Part shown: piece by piece, positions 8,132 through 16,678 of the stretch | Layout of the letters: the number at the start of each line of letters is the position of its first letter | Numbering within the stretch: the stretch's first letter is position 1 | NCBI GenBank assembly: GCA_003389215.1 | Contig: QQVP01000068.1 | Location: forward strand, 1-60,854 | DNA from: Planctomycetota bacterium | GTDB lineage: Bacteria > Planctomycetota > Planctomycetia > Pirellulales > UBA7805 | Direction of reading: 5' to 3' | DNA length: 60,854 nt | Made by a program: the position numbers and the translations under genes | The notes under the pieces: generated by a model | The model's input: only the letters and a program-made list of their open reading frames with translations | Database searches by the model: none | Told to the model about the DNA's origin: nothing

Positions 8132-9268
8132 CTATTCGTCCGGAGCCGCGGCGCTGAACCGCGTGGCCACCCTGCTCTGATATCGGGCGCCGAAGCGGTT
8201 CTGCAGAAAGTCGTCCAGCGTAACCTGTTCTTGCTTCACGAAGCCGGCGCGGGGCAGCCGGCCCGCCACGTGCAAATCGAGTACCGCGCAGATGCCGGCG
8301 GCCGTGGTGAGCTGAATCGCGCTCCACGGCTCGCCGTCGATCGTTTCCTGATAGATCTTGCGGGCATCGGTGATCTGCACGAGTTGTCCCTTGCGCCAGC
8401 CGGTCACGACACAAAACGTGATCACCACGTCCTGCACCGTGATCGGCAGCGCCCGTTCCAGTAATTGCTTCAGCAGGTCGCGATCCTGGCTGAGCCGCAA
8501 CTCGTTGACCAACAAGGCCGCCTGATCGCGATGACCGACATAGCGAATCGTGCGGTAGTTGAGCTCGCGGACCTGGCCGTCGAGCGTTTCGCATAGCGTG
8601 CCGAGGCCGCCGGAGGTGTTGAACGCCTCGTAGCGCACGCCGTCGAGCGAAAAGCTCTCCAGTCCTTCGAGCGGCAAGACCTCGACGCGGCGACCTTCGT
8701 GAATCGCCTCGCATGGATTGCAGTACTCGTTGATCAGCCCGTCGGTCGACCAGGTGAGGTTGTACTTCAACTGGTTCGAGGGAAACTGCGGCAGCGCGCC
8801 GACCCGCATCCGCACCGTGTCGAGCTTCTCGAACTGACGGGCCAGGTCGTAGGCAGCGATCGAGATAAACCCGGGCGCGAGTCCGCACTGGGGCATGAAG
8901 ATCTGTCCTTCGGCGGCCCGCTCGGCGATGGAGCGGACGCGGCGAGTCGTCTCGATGTCTTCGGTCAGGTCGAAGTAGCTGGCCCCCGCCGTCAGCGCGG
9001 TTTCGGCCACCCGCGGATTGTGATGAAAGCTGAGCGCGGAGAGGACGCTCTGGCGGCCCTCGATCGCCGCGGCGAGTTGCTGCGGATGGTCGGCATCGAG
9101 CGAGATCGTCTCGACGGGCGTCTGCTCTGCGAGGCGCTCCAGCGTCCCCGCGTCCGCATCGGCCACGGCGACTTCGTAGTCGCCGCATTCGTGCAGCAGC
9201 TTGGCAATCATGCGGCCGATCTTGCCGGCCCCCAACAGCAATACGCGATGTGGAGCTGTCTTGGCCAT
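8132..9268 (-). CDS. Saccharopine dehydrogenase-type oxidoreductase (lysine catabolism)
   Basis: About 378 residues. The N-terminal Rossmann fold has the NAD(P)-binding motif LLGAGKIGRMIA (GxGxxG at 13-18). The family signature follows (ALSFHHNPRVAETAL, YFDLTEDIETT, MPQCGLAPGFISI), with the substrate domain after it. The family includes saccharopine dehydrogenases (glutamate- or lysine-forming) and lysine 6-dehydrogenases; which reaction this one runs cannot be told from sequence alone. Immediately downstream is the aminoadipate semialdehyde dehydrogenase, so the likely product is aminoadipate semialdehyde. It is divergent from the VOC-like gene at 9512, with a 243-bp shared control region between them. 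The start is the ATG at 9268. Confidence 0.85.
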   Translation of the reverse strand: MAKTAPHRVLLLGAGKIGRMIAKLLHECGDYEVAVADADAGTLERLAEQTPVETISLDADHPQQLAAAIEGRQSVLSALSFHHNPRVAETALTAGASYFDLTEDIETTRRVRSIAERAAEGQIFMPQCGLAPGFISIAAYDLARQFEKLDTVRMRVGALPQFPSNQLKYNLTWSTDGLINEYCNPCEAIHEGRRVEVLPLEGLESFSLDGVRYEAFNTSGGLGTLCETLDGQVRELNYRTIRYVGHRDQAALLVNELRLSQDRDLLKQLLERALPITVQDVVITFCVVTGWRKGQLVQITDARKIYQETIDGEPWSAIQLTTAAGICAVLDLHVAGRLPRAGFVKQEQVTLDDFLQNRFGARYQSRVATRFSAAAPDE

Positions 9269-9369
9269 GGGGTGTTCGAACCGTGTGTCTTTGCCGCAGA
9301 GCGACGTGCAGGAAGCCGCAGATAGATATAATGGAGGAGAGAGATTTCGCCGCGCGGCCGACCGCCGCG

Positions 9370-9385
9370 CCGTAAATTATTACGG
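9370..9385. promoter_or_regulatory. Palindromic operator candidate between divergent lysine genes
   Basis: CCGTAAATTATTACGG is an inverted repeat with 6-bp arms (CCGTAA/TTACGG) and an AT-rich centre, lying in the 243-bp gap between divergent genes (9268 minus, 9512 plus). A TATAAT box on the plus strand at 9327-9332 lies about 40 bp before it. The position fits a transcription-factor site controlling both directions. No regulator gene is adjacent. Confidence 0.4.
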
Positions 9386-9511
9386 ATGGGACAACAAGCG
9401 AAAACGCCAATGTGCCGGCCGTGGCAAGTCGGGTGTCGCGCCGTTTCGTCGGGCGCACGAGCGGGGTGCGACGCGTTCCCACCCCATTTCGCCGAGCTCG
9501 CTGGAAGTGAC

Positions 9512-10882
9512 ATGACGCGCAAGAGTGGCTCCTCGACCGACAAGTTCCTCTGGCAACCGCAAACGGCGGCCGCGGGACTGGTGCGGCGTGAGATTGCCAG
9601 CCTGGCCGAGTCGTCGCCGGCACTGGTCAAACTCGCCTCGCGGCTGGTCAACGAGACGGGAACGCGGCTGATCGATTGGGTCGATCATCTCGTGCTGGGA
9701 CGTGGAGCCGACGCGGCGAAGTTGGCTGAAGAGCTACAGGCGGCCGGCTTCGCATCGCATCCGCGGGAAGAACCCGATGTCTGGCGCCACCTGGACGGTA
9801 TCTTCCCGGCCATCGTGCTTACGGAAGCGTCGCCGCGACGGCTGGCCATCAAGGTCGACGCGGTCGACGAGTTCGTCGCCGCGCAGCGACTGGGCGATTT
9901 CTCGGTCGAGGGTGCTGAAGGAGGACAGTTTCGCCTCACCGTGTTTGCCCGTGAAGGCGACACGGAGCTGGCGGTCGTGGAACGCAAAGGCTATTCCGGA
10001 TTCGTGCCGCCCGAACATGACGAGGCACGAATCGCGGCGGCGGCCGAACATCGCGCGGCCTTCGAGTCGCGGGCGCGGCAGTTCGACCCCGAAGCCCTCG
10101 GCTTCGATCATGCCAGTCGCCTGATCGCCCAGTCGATTGTCGATCTGGGCGTCGATTGGACCTGCGACTTGTTCTTTGCCGCGGAGCGCAACTATTGGCA
10201 ATCGCGCAATCGCGCGGGCCAGGCCCAGAAGTCGCGGCAGGACGCCCTCGGCCTGGGCTGGGGAAATCACGATCACCACACCTACCGCTCGAGTCGCGAC
10301 CACTTCACCCGGTTGATCGCGGTGCTGCAACAACTCGGCATGCGCTGCCGCGAGCGCTTCTACGCCGGGGCCGAGGCGGGCTGGGGGGCGCAGGTGCTCG
10401 AACAACCGGTCTGCCAGATCACCGTGTTTGCCGACGTCGATCTCGAGCCCGACGAGCTGGCCCGCGACTTTGCCCACGCGCCGTTGCCGCCGCTAGCGGC
10501 GCTCGGCACCATCGGCCTCTGGTGTACCTTGCACGGCGAAGCGTTTCTCGAGGCGGGCATGCATCATCTCGAATGTCAGTTCGACTTCGACGCGGCCCGC
10601 GAACAGCTGGCCAGCATTGGCATCGAGACGATGGCGCCCTTCACCGATCTGCCGCACTTGAAACAGGCCTTCACCGCCGCGGAAGTCTGGACCGTGGCCG
10701 ATACGCGGATCAACGCGGCCCGCGTGGCGGGATGGATCGACGACTCCCAGGCGGCCCAGTTTCAAGCCTCGGGGGCGCTCGGCTCGCACCTCGAGATTCT
10801 GGAACGCAACGACGGCTACAAGGGCTTTAACCAGACCGGCATCAGCCAGATCATTCGGGCCACCGATCCGCGGGCTTGTTGA
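9512..10882 (+). CDS. VOC-like protein of the lysine/aminoadipate locus
   Basis: About 456 residues. The start at 9512 has a ribosome binding site (GGAAG at 9502-9506). The sequence suggests repeated VOC (vicinal oxygen chelate) modules: IDWVDHLVLGRGADAAKLAE near residue 50, and GWGNHDHHTYRSSRDHFTRL near residue 250 with VFADVDLEPDEL some 50 residues later, plus a conserved CTLHGEAFLEAGMHHLECQF block. The clustered His and Glu residues are candidate metal ligands. Established VOC enzymes include the 2-oxoadipate dioxygenase/decarboxylase HglS, which acts in D-lysine breakdown; this protein is not obviously that family, so a role downstream of aminoadipate is inference from position. Its TGA stop lies in repeat copy 2. 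Confidence 0.6.
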   Translation: MTRKSGSSTDKFLWQPQTAAAGLVRREIASLAESSPALVKLASRLVNETGTRLIDWVDHLVLGRGADAAKLAEELQAAGFASHPREEPDVWRHLDGIFPAIVLTEASPRRLAIKVDAVDEFVAAQRLGDFSVEGAEGGQFRLTVFAREGDTELAVVERKGYSGFVPPEHDEARIAAAAEHRAAFESRARQFDPEALGFDHASRLIAQSIVDLGVDWTCDLFFAAERNYWQSRNRAGQAQKSRQDALGLGWGNHDHHTYRSSRDHFTRLIAVLQQLGMRCRERFYAGAEAGWGAQVLEQPVCQITVFADVDLEPDELARDFAHAPLPPLAALGTIGLWCTLHGEAFLEAGMHHLECQFDFDAAREQLASIGIETMAPFTDLPHLKQAFTAAEVWTVADTRINAARVAGWIDDSQAAQFQASGALGSHLEILERNDGYKGFNQTGISQIIRATDPRAC

Positions 10883-10981
10883 TGGCTGCGTTGTTAATGA
10901 GCTCTTCGCCGCGGCGGTGATCGCTGGAATGCCGGCCTCCCGCTGGTCGGCCTGGTTCATTGGCTGCGCAGGGCTCAATAA
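10876..10981 (+). repeat. 106-bp dispersed repeat, copy 2
   Basis: Begins TTGTTGATGGCTG and ends GGGCTCAATAA. It shares GCCGCGGC and the hairpin GCCGGCC-TCCCGCT-GGTCGGC with copies 1 and 3, differing from each at about 5-6 positions. The TGA at 10880-10882 is the stop of the VOC-like gene. Together with copy 1 (opposite orientation) it brackets the lysine locus. The remainder of the gap to 11200 has no supported gene. Confidence 0.92.
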
Positions 10982-11199
10982 AGGCTTGCCGGGCGATCGA
11001 GGACTGCTGGCACGTGTCGATCGATGCGTCACGTCGCTGGCCAATTCTCGCGAATCGGGCATAATGGGGGCTCGCGGGTCGCGAGATCACCACGCGGGAA
11101 CGCATCGGGGCGCGAACCTCGGCCGCTTCCGGCGTCTCCTGTCGTCCAGCCCCCGCTCTCTCGTTTCTCACCCTTCTCTCAGTTTGGCCGGTCCGCGCG

Positions 11200-12783
11200 A
11201 TGCACCAGGAAGATTCCGTCCGCGAACCGCAGTCGTCGGTCGAACCGGACGGGGCGGCGTCACGGCCGACCCGCGCCGAATCTTCGAACCCCAGCGGACC
11301 CCGCGCGGTGCTGGCCATTGCGCTGCCGCTGATCGCCTCGACGGCGTCGATGACGGTGATGAACTTCGTCGACCGGATGTTCCTGCTCTGGCATTCGCCG
11401 CTGGAGATGGCGGCCGCCATGCCGGCGGGGCTGCTCTACTTCACGTTGCTCTGCTTTCCGCTCGGACTGGCCAGCTACGTGAACACCTTCGTCGCGCAGT
11501 ACCACGGCGCGGGTCGGCCCGATCGGATCGGGGCCGCCGTCTGGCAAGGCGTGCGACTGGGCCTCTATTGCACCCCGCTGTTCCTGCTGGCGATTCCCCT
11601 GGCACCTGCGGCCTTCGACTTTGCCGGGCACGACGAGGCGGTGCGCCCCTTGGAGACGCTCTATTTGCAGATTCTCTGCATCAGCAGCGGCGCCGTGATC
11701 ATGGGTGCGGCCCTCTCGGCGTTCTACACCGGTCGCGGACAGACGGGCGTGGTGATGATCGTCGATATCGTGGCCAACGGTGTGAACATCGTGCTCGACT
11801 ACGCGTGGATCTTCGGGCTGTGGGGATTTCCGGAATGGGGGATCGCCGGCGCGGCCTGGGCCACCACGCTCAGCCAATGGCTGAAGGTGGGGATCTTTCT
11901 CGCCCTGATGAGTTCCAGCTCGCACCGCCGCGAGTATCACTTCGAGCGCGGTCGCCAGATCGATTGGACCGTGATTCGTCGGCTCTTTCGCTACGGCGGC
12001 CCGAACGGCTTGCAGATGCTCGTCGAGATGGGTGCGATCACGCTGTTCATCTTTCTGGTCGGTCGACTGGGTCGCGACGAGCTGACGGCGACCAACCTGG
12101 CCTTCAACGTCAACAGCGTGGCTTTCCTGCCGATGCTGGGCATGGGCCTGGCCGTGAGCACGATTGTCGGTCAGCAGTTGGGTCGCAATCGCGATGACCT
12201 GGCGGCCAGGGCGACCTATACCGCGCTGTGGCTGACGGCCATCTACGCAAGTCCGCTGGTGATTGCCTATGTCGCCACGCCCGATCTGTTCCTGTTTCCA
12301 CACGCGGTGGGAACGTCCGAGGTCGATTTCGAGCCCCTGCGCGAAACGACGATTGTGCTGCTGCGCTTCGTGGCCGTGTTCTGCCTGTTCGACATGCTGG
12401 CGATCATCTTCTCGAGCGCCATCAAGGGCGCGGGCGACACCTTCTTCGTACTGGTCGTGAACCTGATCCTGCCTCCTTTGTGGCTGGCGCTGGGCTTTGT
12501 CGGGGTGCGCTATTTCGGCGGCGGCCTGATCTGGTGCTGGATCGTGATCACGATCTGGGTCGTGGTCGGCGGACTCGTGTTCATGCTGCGCTTCTGGCAG
12601 GGGGGATGGCGCTCGATGCGCGTGATCGAGCCCGACTTGTTGACGACCGATGACAAGCTGCCAGGCGGCGCGGACATCGACGTCGATCGCGACCGCTCCG
12701 GTCCGCGTGCCATCGAAGGCACGGGCGAGCTGGGTGACGAGCCGGCTGCGCCGCGCCCGGTGGGCGATCCGGCCGTTGCGTAG
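11200..12783 (+). CDS. MATE family efflux transporter
   Basis: About 527 residues. A hydrophilic N-terminal tail of about 38 residues precedes around twelve hydrophobic segments typical of MATE (multidrug and toxin extrusion) antiporters, which use Na+ or H+ gradients in the inner membrane. Family features include LIASTASMTVMNFVDRMFL in the first helix, an internal duplication (the second half starts near RRLFRYGGPNGLQMLVE), and GMGLAVSTIVGQQLGRNR. A charged C-terminal tail of about 60 residues is unusual in length. The substrate cannot be told. The Shine-Dalgarno sequence is weak, as is common here. It is followed on the same strand by the PhyH gene 114 bp away. Confidence 0.9.
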   Translation: MHQEDSVREPQSSVEPDGAASRPTRAESSNPSGPRAVLAIALPLIASTASMTVMNFVDRMFLLWHSPLEMAAAMPAGLLYFTLLCFPLGLASYVNTFVAQYHGAGRPDRIGAAVWQGVRLGLYCTPLFLLAIPLAPAAFDFAGHDEAVRPLETLYLQILCISSGAVIMGAALSAFYTGRGQTGVVMIVDIVANGVNIVLDYAWIFGLWGFPEWGIAGAAWATTLSQWLKVGIFLALMSSSSHRREYHFERGRQIDWTVIRRLFRYGGPNGLQMLVEMGAITLFIFLVGRLGRDELTATNLAFNVNSVAFLPMLGMGLAVSTIVGQQLGRNRDDLAARATYTALWLTAIYASPLVIAYVATPDLFLFPHAVGTSEVDFEPLRETTIVLLRFVAVFCLFDMLAIIFSSAIKGAGDTFFVLVVNLILPPLWLALGFVGVRYFGGGLIWCWIVITIWVVVGGLVFMLRFWQGGWRSMRVIEPDLLTTDDKLPGGADIDVDRDRSGPRAIEGTGELGDEPAAPRPVGDPAVA

Positions 12784-12897
12784 CCGCGGCGGAAGGGCGA
12801 AAATGGCGACGGTTGGACCCGTCGGCCGCTTCCTTCGGCCGGCATCCCGTCGTGCGGCAAAACGCCGCTGCCTTCCGTACCAAACCGAGACGCTCTC

Positions 12898-13701
12898 ATG
12901 GCCTTCGCCGCTGGCGCGACGAACCCGCTTCGCGATGACGACGTCGCCCGCTACGAGGCGGACGGCTATCTGCTATTGCGAAAGCTCTTCGACGAGGAAG
13001 AGACGCAATTGTTGCAGCAGATTGCCCGCGCGGATCGACGTCTCCAAGAGAACGTGAGCGATCGCGTCGACGCCTCGGGCCAGAGCATGAAGCTCCGCGT
13101 CGTCGGCGAGCTGAGCGACGACGATATCTTCAGCGCGATCGTCCGCTCGCGACGTGTGGCCGATACGGCCGAGCGTCTGTTGGGCGAGGAGGTCTACCAC
13201 TGGCACTACAAGGTGATTCAGAAAGATGCCCGCGAGGGGGGTGCCTGGGAATGGCACCAGGATTACGGCTATTGGTACAACGACGCCTGTCTGAAGCCGA
13301 CGCTGCTGAGCTGCTCGATCGCCATCGATCGGGCGACCCGCGAGAACGGCTGTTTGCAGGTGCTCCGCGGCTCGCACCACTGTGGTCGCGTCGACCATCA
13401 GCAAACCGGCAAGCAGACCGGGGCCGATCCACGGCGGGTGGCGGTCATGCAGGAGCACTTTCCGCTGGAGTATGTCGAACTGGAGCCGGGCGACGCACTT
13501 TTCTTTCACGGCAACCTGATGCACCGCTCGGACGCCAATCGGAGCGAGCAGCCGCGCTGGTCGCTCATCTGTTGCTACAATACCCGCAGCAACTCGCCTT
13601 TCACCGAGTCGCGACACCCGTTCTATACGCCGCTGGAGCGCTGGGCGGACGAGCGCGTCGCGGAGCTGGGGCGAGCACAACTGGCGGCGTTGCGAGAGTA
13701 G
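12898..13701 (+). CDS. Phytanoyl-CoA dioxygenase (PhyH) family protein
   Basis: About 267 residues, the usual size for PhyH-type Fe(II)/2-oxoglutarate oxygenases. The iron-binding triad is visible: His120 and Asp122 in EWHQDYGYW and His209 in HGNLMHRSD, with Arg220 (QPRWSLI) as the likely 2-oxoglutarate-binding residue. The LRGSHHCGR loop between them is also typical. The substrate is unknown; planctomycete genomes carry many paralogues. It lies between the MATE gene and the J-like/LRR gene on the same strand with gaps of 114 and 73 bp, so co-transcription is possible but not shown. Confidence 0.88.
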   Translation: MAFAAGATNPLRDDDVARYEADGYLLLRKLFDEEETQLLQQIARADRRLQENVSDRVDASGQSMKLRVVGELSDDDIFSAIVRSRRVADTAERLLGEEVYHWHYKVIQKDAREGGAWEWHQDYGYWYNDACLKPTLLSCSIAIDRATRENGCLQVLRGSHHCGRVDHQQTGKQTGADPRRVAVMQEHFPLEYVELEPGDALFFHGNLMHRSDANRSEQPRWSLICCYNTRSNSPFTESRHPFYTPLERWADERVAELGRAQLAALRE

Positions 13702-13774
13702 AATAAGAGCGCTGGCCAATCCCGGCTCGGTGGCAACCCTTCCTTCCGATTTCAGGTCGACGGATTTCCTCTTC

Positions 13775-14488
13775 ATGGCAACGCAACCCGACCCGCACGA
13801 GCATCTCACTCCTGAAGAAGCCTACATGCGGCTTCACCCCTGGCCCGAGTACATGACCGCGCTCGGTCTTTCTCCGCCGGCCAGCGAAGAGGACGTCGAA
13901 GAGGCCTACAAGACGAAGCTGGCCGAGCTCGACGCCCAATCGGCCACGGAGCAGAAGAAAAAGGAGCTGAAGACCTGCTACGAGCAGGCCAGGAAGTTCG
14001 ACGGGCTGCAGTCGAGCCGGCGAAAGTGGCTCTCGAAACAGGTCGAGCGTTACGTCGAACAGGAGATGTTCATCGCCGAGATCGAGTCGCGGGGCGGCAA
14101 AGTCGAAACCGAATCGATCGATTGGATCAAGGTCTCCTTCGGCGACGACTTCGCCCAGGTCGCCGACTCGATCGGCGGCATCGATTTCCACGGGGCGACG
14201 ATCGGCGATGACGACCTGGCCTGGCTCAAAGAACATGAAGCCAAGCTCTCGGGCTTGCACAAGCTCTCGCTGGCCAACACCGAGGTGAGCAACGAAGGGC
14301 TGGCTCACTTGGGCAGCTTTCCGGCCTTGCGCTTGCTCGATTTGCGAAACACGGCCATTTCGATGCGGGGACTGAAGGTGCTCGCCAAGTTGCCCAAGCT
14401 CCGCGTGTTGGGGCTCGGAGGCACCCGCGTGGGCCGCTTCGGACGCTGGCGACTGGGCATGAAATACCCGCATTTGAACGTGCAGTAA
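13775..14488 (+). CDS. J-like domain and leucine-rich-repeat protein
   Basis: About 237 residues. Residues around 18-75 resemble a degenerate DnaJ domain (MTALGLSPPASEEDVEEAYKT, then a charged helix), but the HPD tripeptide needed to stimulate Hsp70 is absent. The C-terminal half has leucine-rich repeats: LHKLSLANTEVSNEGLAHLG, LRLLDLRNTAISMRGLKVLA and LRVLGLGGTRV. Both are protein-interaction modules; no enzymatic motif is present. The ATG at 13775 was chosen; an in-frame GTG at 13730 would add 15 residues without a better ribosome site. No signal peptide is seen. It ends 25 bp before the Gfo/Idh gene. Confidence 0.7.
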   Translation: MATQPDPHEHLTPEEAYMRLHPWPEYMTALGLSPPASEEDVEEAYKTKLAELDAQSATEQKKKELKTCYEQARKFDGLQSSRRKWLSKQVERYVEQEMFIAEIESRGGKVETESIDWIKVSFGDDFAQVADSIGGIDFHGATIGDDDLAWLKEHEAKLSGLHKLSLANTEVSNEGLAHLGSFPALRLLDLRNTAISMRGLKVLAKLPKLRVLGLGGTRVGRFGRWRLGMKYPHLNVQ

Positions 14489-14513
14489 CGGCACGACAAG
14501 GAGCATCTCCGCC

Positions 14514-15590
14514 ATGGCACGTTGGAAACTGGTCGGCATCAACTTCGATCACTTCCACATGGGCGACAATCTGCGCTTCGCCCACGATCATCCGGACGTG
14601 GAGATCGTCGGCATCGCCGACGACGAGCCGCAGCGGATGGCCGATGCGGCCCGCAACTTCGCGATTCCTCCGGAGCGGGTCTACGCCGACTATCGCCGCT
14701 GTTTGGAAGAGACCTCACCTGATGTAGCCTTGCTCTGTCCGGCGACCGCACATCACGCGGAGTGGGTCGAACGGGTCGCTCCATCGGGCGTGCACGTGAT
14801 TATGGAAAAGCCGTTTGCGGCGTCGCTGGCCGAGGCCGATCGGATGATCGCCGCGATGCGCGAATCGGGCAAAGAGCTGGCGATCAACTGGCCGCTGGCC
14901 TGGTATCCGGCGCATCGCACGACGAAACGCCTGATCGACAAAGGCACGATCGGCACCGTCATCGAGGTGCACTTCTACGACGGCAACCGCGGCCCGCTGT
15001 GGCATGTGGCCGACAAGATCGAACGCACGGCCGCCGAGGTCGCCGCGGAGAAACCGCAGAGTTGGTTCTACAAGAAGGAACACGGCGGCGGTTCGCTGCT
15101 CGATTATCTCGGCTACGGCACGACGTTGGGCACCTGGTTTCTCGACGGACGCAAGCCGCTGGAGGTGACCTGCACGGTCGACGAGCCGGCCGACTTGGAA
15201 GTCGACGAACATGCCGTGGTCGTGGCCCGCTACGAGTCGGGTCTCTCGAAGTTCGAAACCCGCTGGGGCACCTTTACCGATTGCTGGACGCACCAGCCGC
15301 AGCCGAAGTGCGGCTTCGTGGTCGTCGGCACCGCCGGCACGATTGCCAGCTACGACTTCGAAGAGACCGTGCGGTTGCAGACCGAAGATTGTCCCGAGGG
15401 ACGCGACGTGGCGGTCGATCGACTCGCCCCGCCCGAGCAAAACCCGGTGCAGTACGTGCTCGACTGCCTGGAGCGAGCGGCGCCGATTCTCGGTCCGCTT
15501 TCGGTCGAGACCTCGCGCATCGGCCAGCAGATTGTCGACACCGCGGTGGCCAGCGCGCAGCAGAAGCGGACCTTGCCGCTGCTGGACTAG
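14514..15590 (+). CDS. Gfo/Idh/MocA family oxidoreductase
   Basis: About 358 residues. The N-terminal Rossmann domain and the conserved EKPFA motif (about residue 98) identify the Gfo/Idh/MocA family of NAD(P)-dependent sugar and polyol oxidoreductases. The second domain has HGGGSLLDYLGYG, where the family normally carries GGG and a catalytic region. A clear AAGGAG ribosome site precedes the ATG at 14514. The N-terminal NFDHFHMGDN segment is unusual compared with the standard GxGxxG nucleotide loop, which is not evident here. Substrate unknown. It is followed 108 bp later by ftr on the same strand. Confidence 0.87.
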   Translation: MARWKLVGINFDHFHMGDNLRFAHDHPDVEIVGIADDEPQRMADAARNFAIPPERVYADYRRCLEETSPDVALLCPATAHHAEWVERVAPSGVHVIMEKPFAASLAEADRMIAAMRESGKELAINWPLAWYPAHRTTKRLIDKGTIGTVIEVHFYDGNRGPLWHVADKIERTAAEVAAEKPQSWFYKKEHGGGSLLDYLGYGTTLGTWFLDGRKPLEVTCTVDEPADLEVDEHAVVVARYESGLSKFETRWGTFTDCWTHQPQPKCGFVVVGTAGTIASYDFEETVRLQTEDCPEGRDVAVDRLAPPEQNPVQYVLDCLERAAPILGPLSVETSRIGQQIVDTAVASAQQKRTLPLLD

Positions 15591-15698
15591 GCCGCAGGGA
15601 CTGCGGATCTGGACGACGAGGGCCGCGCGGCCCGCCCCTTGCATCGACGGCGCCGGCTGTCATTATGGAAGGCTCGAAATTGCCCGTCCGCCCTCGAC

Positions 15699-16640
15699 AT
15701 GGAGCACGACGCGCCGCCCGTGCAGATCGCCGACACCCAGATTCTCGATACCTTTGCCGAAGCCTTCGGCATGCGCTATGTCCGGCCGATCGTCACGGCT
15801 CACGACGAGTACTGGCTCGACGCCGCCCTGGCCGAGTTCACCGGCTATAGCTCGTCGGTGATTGCCTGCGACGCCGAAACCGGTCTGGAGCGACGGCTCT
15901 CGCCGGAAGAAACGCCTGACGGCCGCGTCGGCGCGGCGCTCTTGGCCTTTGCCTTTTCGACCGACGGGCTGGCCAAAGCGGTGCCCAATCGTGTCGGCCA
16001 GTGCGTGATGACCTGCCCCACCACGGCGGTGTTCGACGGGGCCGACCTGGCGGCGGACAACCTGGTCGAAAAGAACGGCCGCCCGCGCCGCATTCCGCTG
16101 GGCAAACAGATCCGCTACTTCGGCGACGGGTTTCAAAAGAGCAAACAGATTGCCGGCCGCCGCTATTGGCGAATTCCGGTGATGGACGGCGAGTTCCTCA
16201 TCGAAGAGTCGCTGGCCGTGGCCAACGGCATCGCCGGCGGCAACATCATCTTGCAGGCCAGCTCCGTCGAGGCCGCCCTGGCCGCCGCCCGACGGGCCAC
16301 CGAGGCCATCGCCACCGTGCCCGGCACGATCACGCCCTTCCCCGGCGGCGTCGCCCGCAGCGGCAGCAAAGTCGGATCGCGATACAAAGGTCTGGTCGCC
16401 AGCACGTCCGACGGCTACTGCCCCACGCTCATCGGTCGCGTCGAGACGCAATTGGTCGACGGCTGTCGCGCGGCGTTGGAAATCGTCATCGACGGCGTCA
16501 GCGAAACGGCCGTGGCCGACGCCATGCGGGCGGCGCTTCGGGCCGCCGCGGGTGATGGTGTGCTGGCCATCGGCGCCGGCAACTATGGCGGCAAGCTCGG
16601 CAAGTATCACTTCAAGCTGCACGAGCTGCTGGCGTCTTAG
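15699..16640 (+). CDS. ftr: Formylmethanofuran:tetrahydromethanopterin formyltransferase
   Basis: About 313 residues, matching Ftr/FhcD. It transfers the formyl group between methanofuran and tetrahydromethanopterin in the C1 pathway shared by methanogens, methylotrophs and planctomycetes. Recognised segments: ILDTFAEAFGMRYVRPIVTA at the N-terminus, LGKQIRYFGDGFQKSK in the middle, and CPTLIGRVE and GAGNYGGKLGKYHFKLHELL at the C-terminus. The ATG at 15699 gives the family length; an ORF extension upstream is arginine-rich and not conserved. Other H4MPT-pathway genes are not in this window, consistent with scattered C1 genes in planctomycetes. It faces the convergent aldehyde:ferredoxin oxidoreductase. 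Confidence 0.93.
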   Translation: MEHDAPPVQIADTQILDTFAEAFGMRYVRPIVTAHDEYWLDAALAEFTGYSSSVIACDAETGLERRLSPEETPDGRVGAALLAFAFSTDGLAKAVPNRVGQCVMTCPTTAVFDGADLAADNLVEKNGRPRRIPLGKQIRYFGDGFQKSKQIAGRRYWRIPVMDGEFLIEESLAVANGIAGGNIILQASSVEAALAAARRATEAIATVPGTITPFPGGVARSGSKVGSRYKGLVASTSDGYCPTLIGRVETQLVDGCRAALEIVIDGVSETAVADAMRAALRAAAGDGVLAIGAGNYGGKLGKYHFKLHELLAS

Positions 16641-16644
16641 TTAG

Positions 16645-16670
16645 CGCCAGAGCCCCGCCGGAGTCTGGCG
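16645..16670. terminator. Possible bidirectional hairpin terminator
   Basis: CGCCAGA at 16645-16651 pairs with TCTGGCG at 16664-16670, between the convergent ftr and aldehyde:ferredoxin oxidoreductase stops. There is no T-tract on either side, so intrinsic termination is uncertain. Confidence 0.35.
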
Positions 16671-16678
16671 GCGTTCTG

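Noticed and set aside
9512..10882. Calling the VOC-like protein HglS (2-oxoadipate dioxygenase/decarboxylase)
   Set aside because: The HglS/YdcJ family signature is not seen. Only the broad fold and the neighbourhood fit, so no symbol was given.
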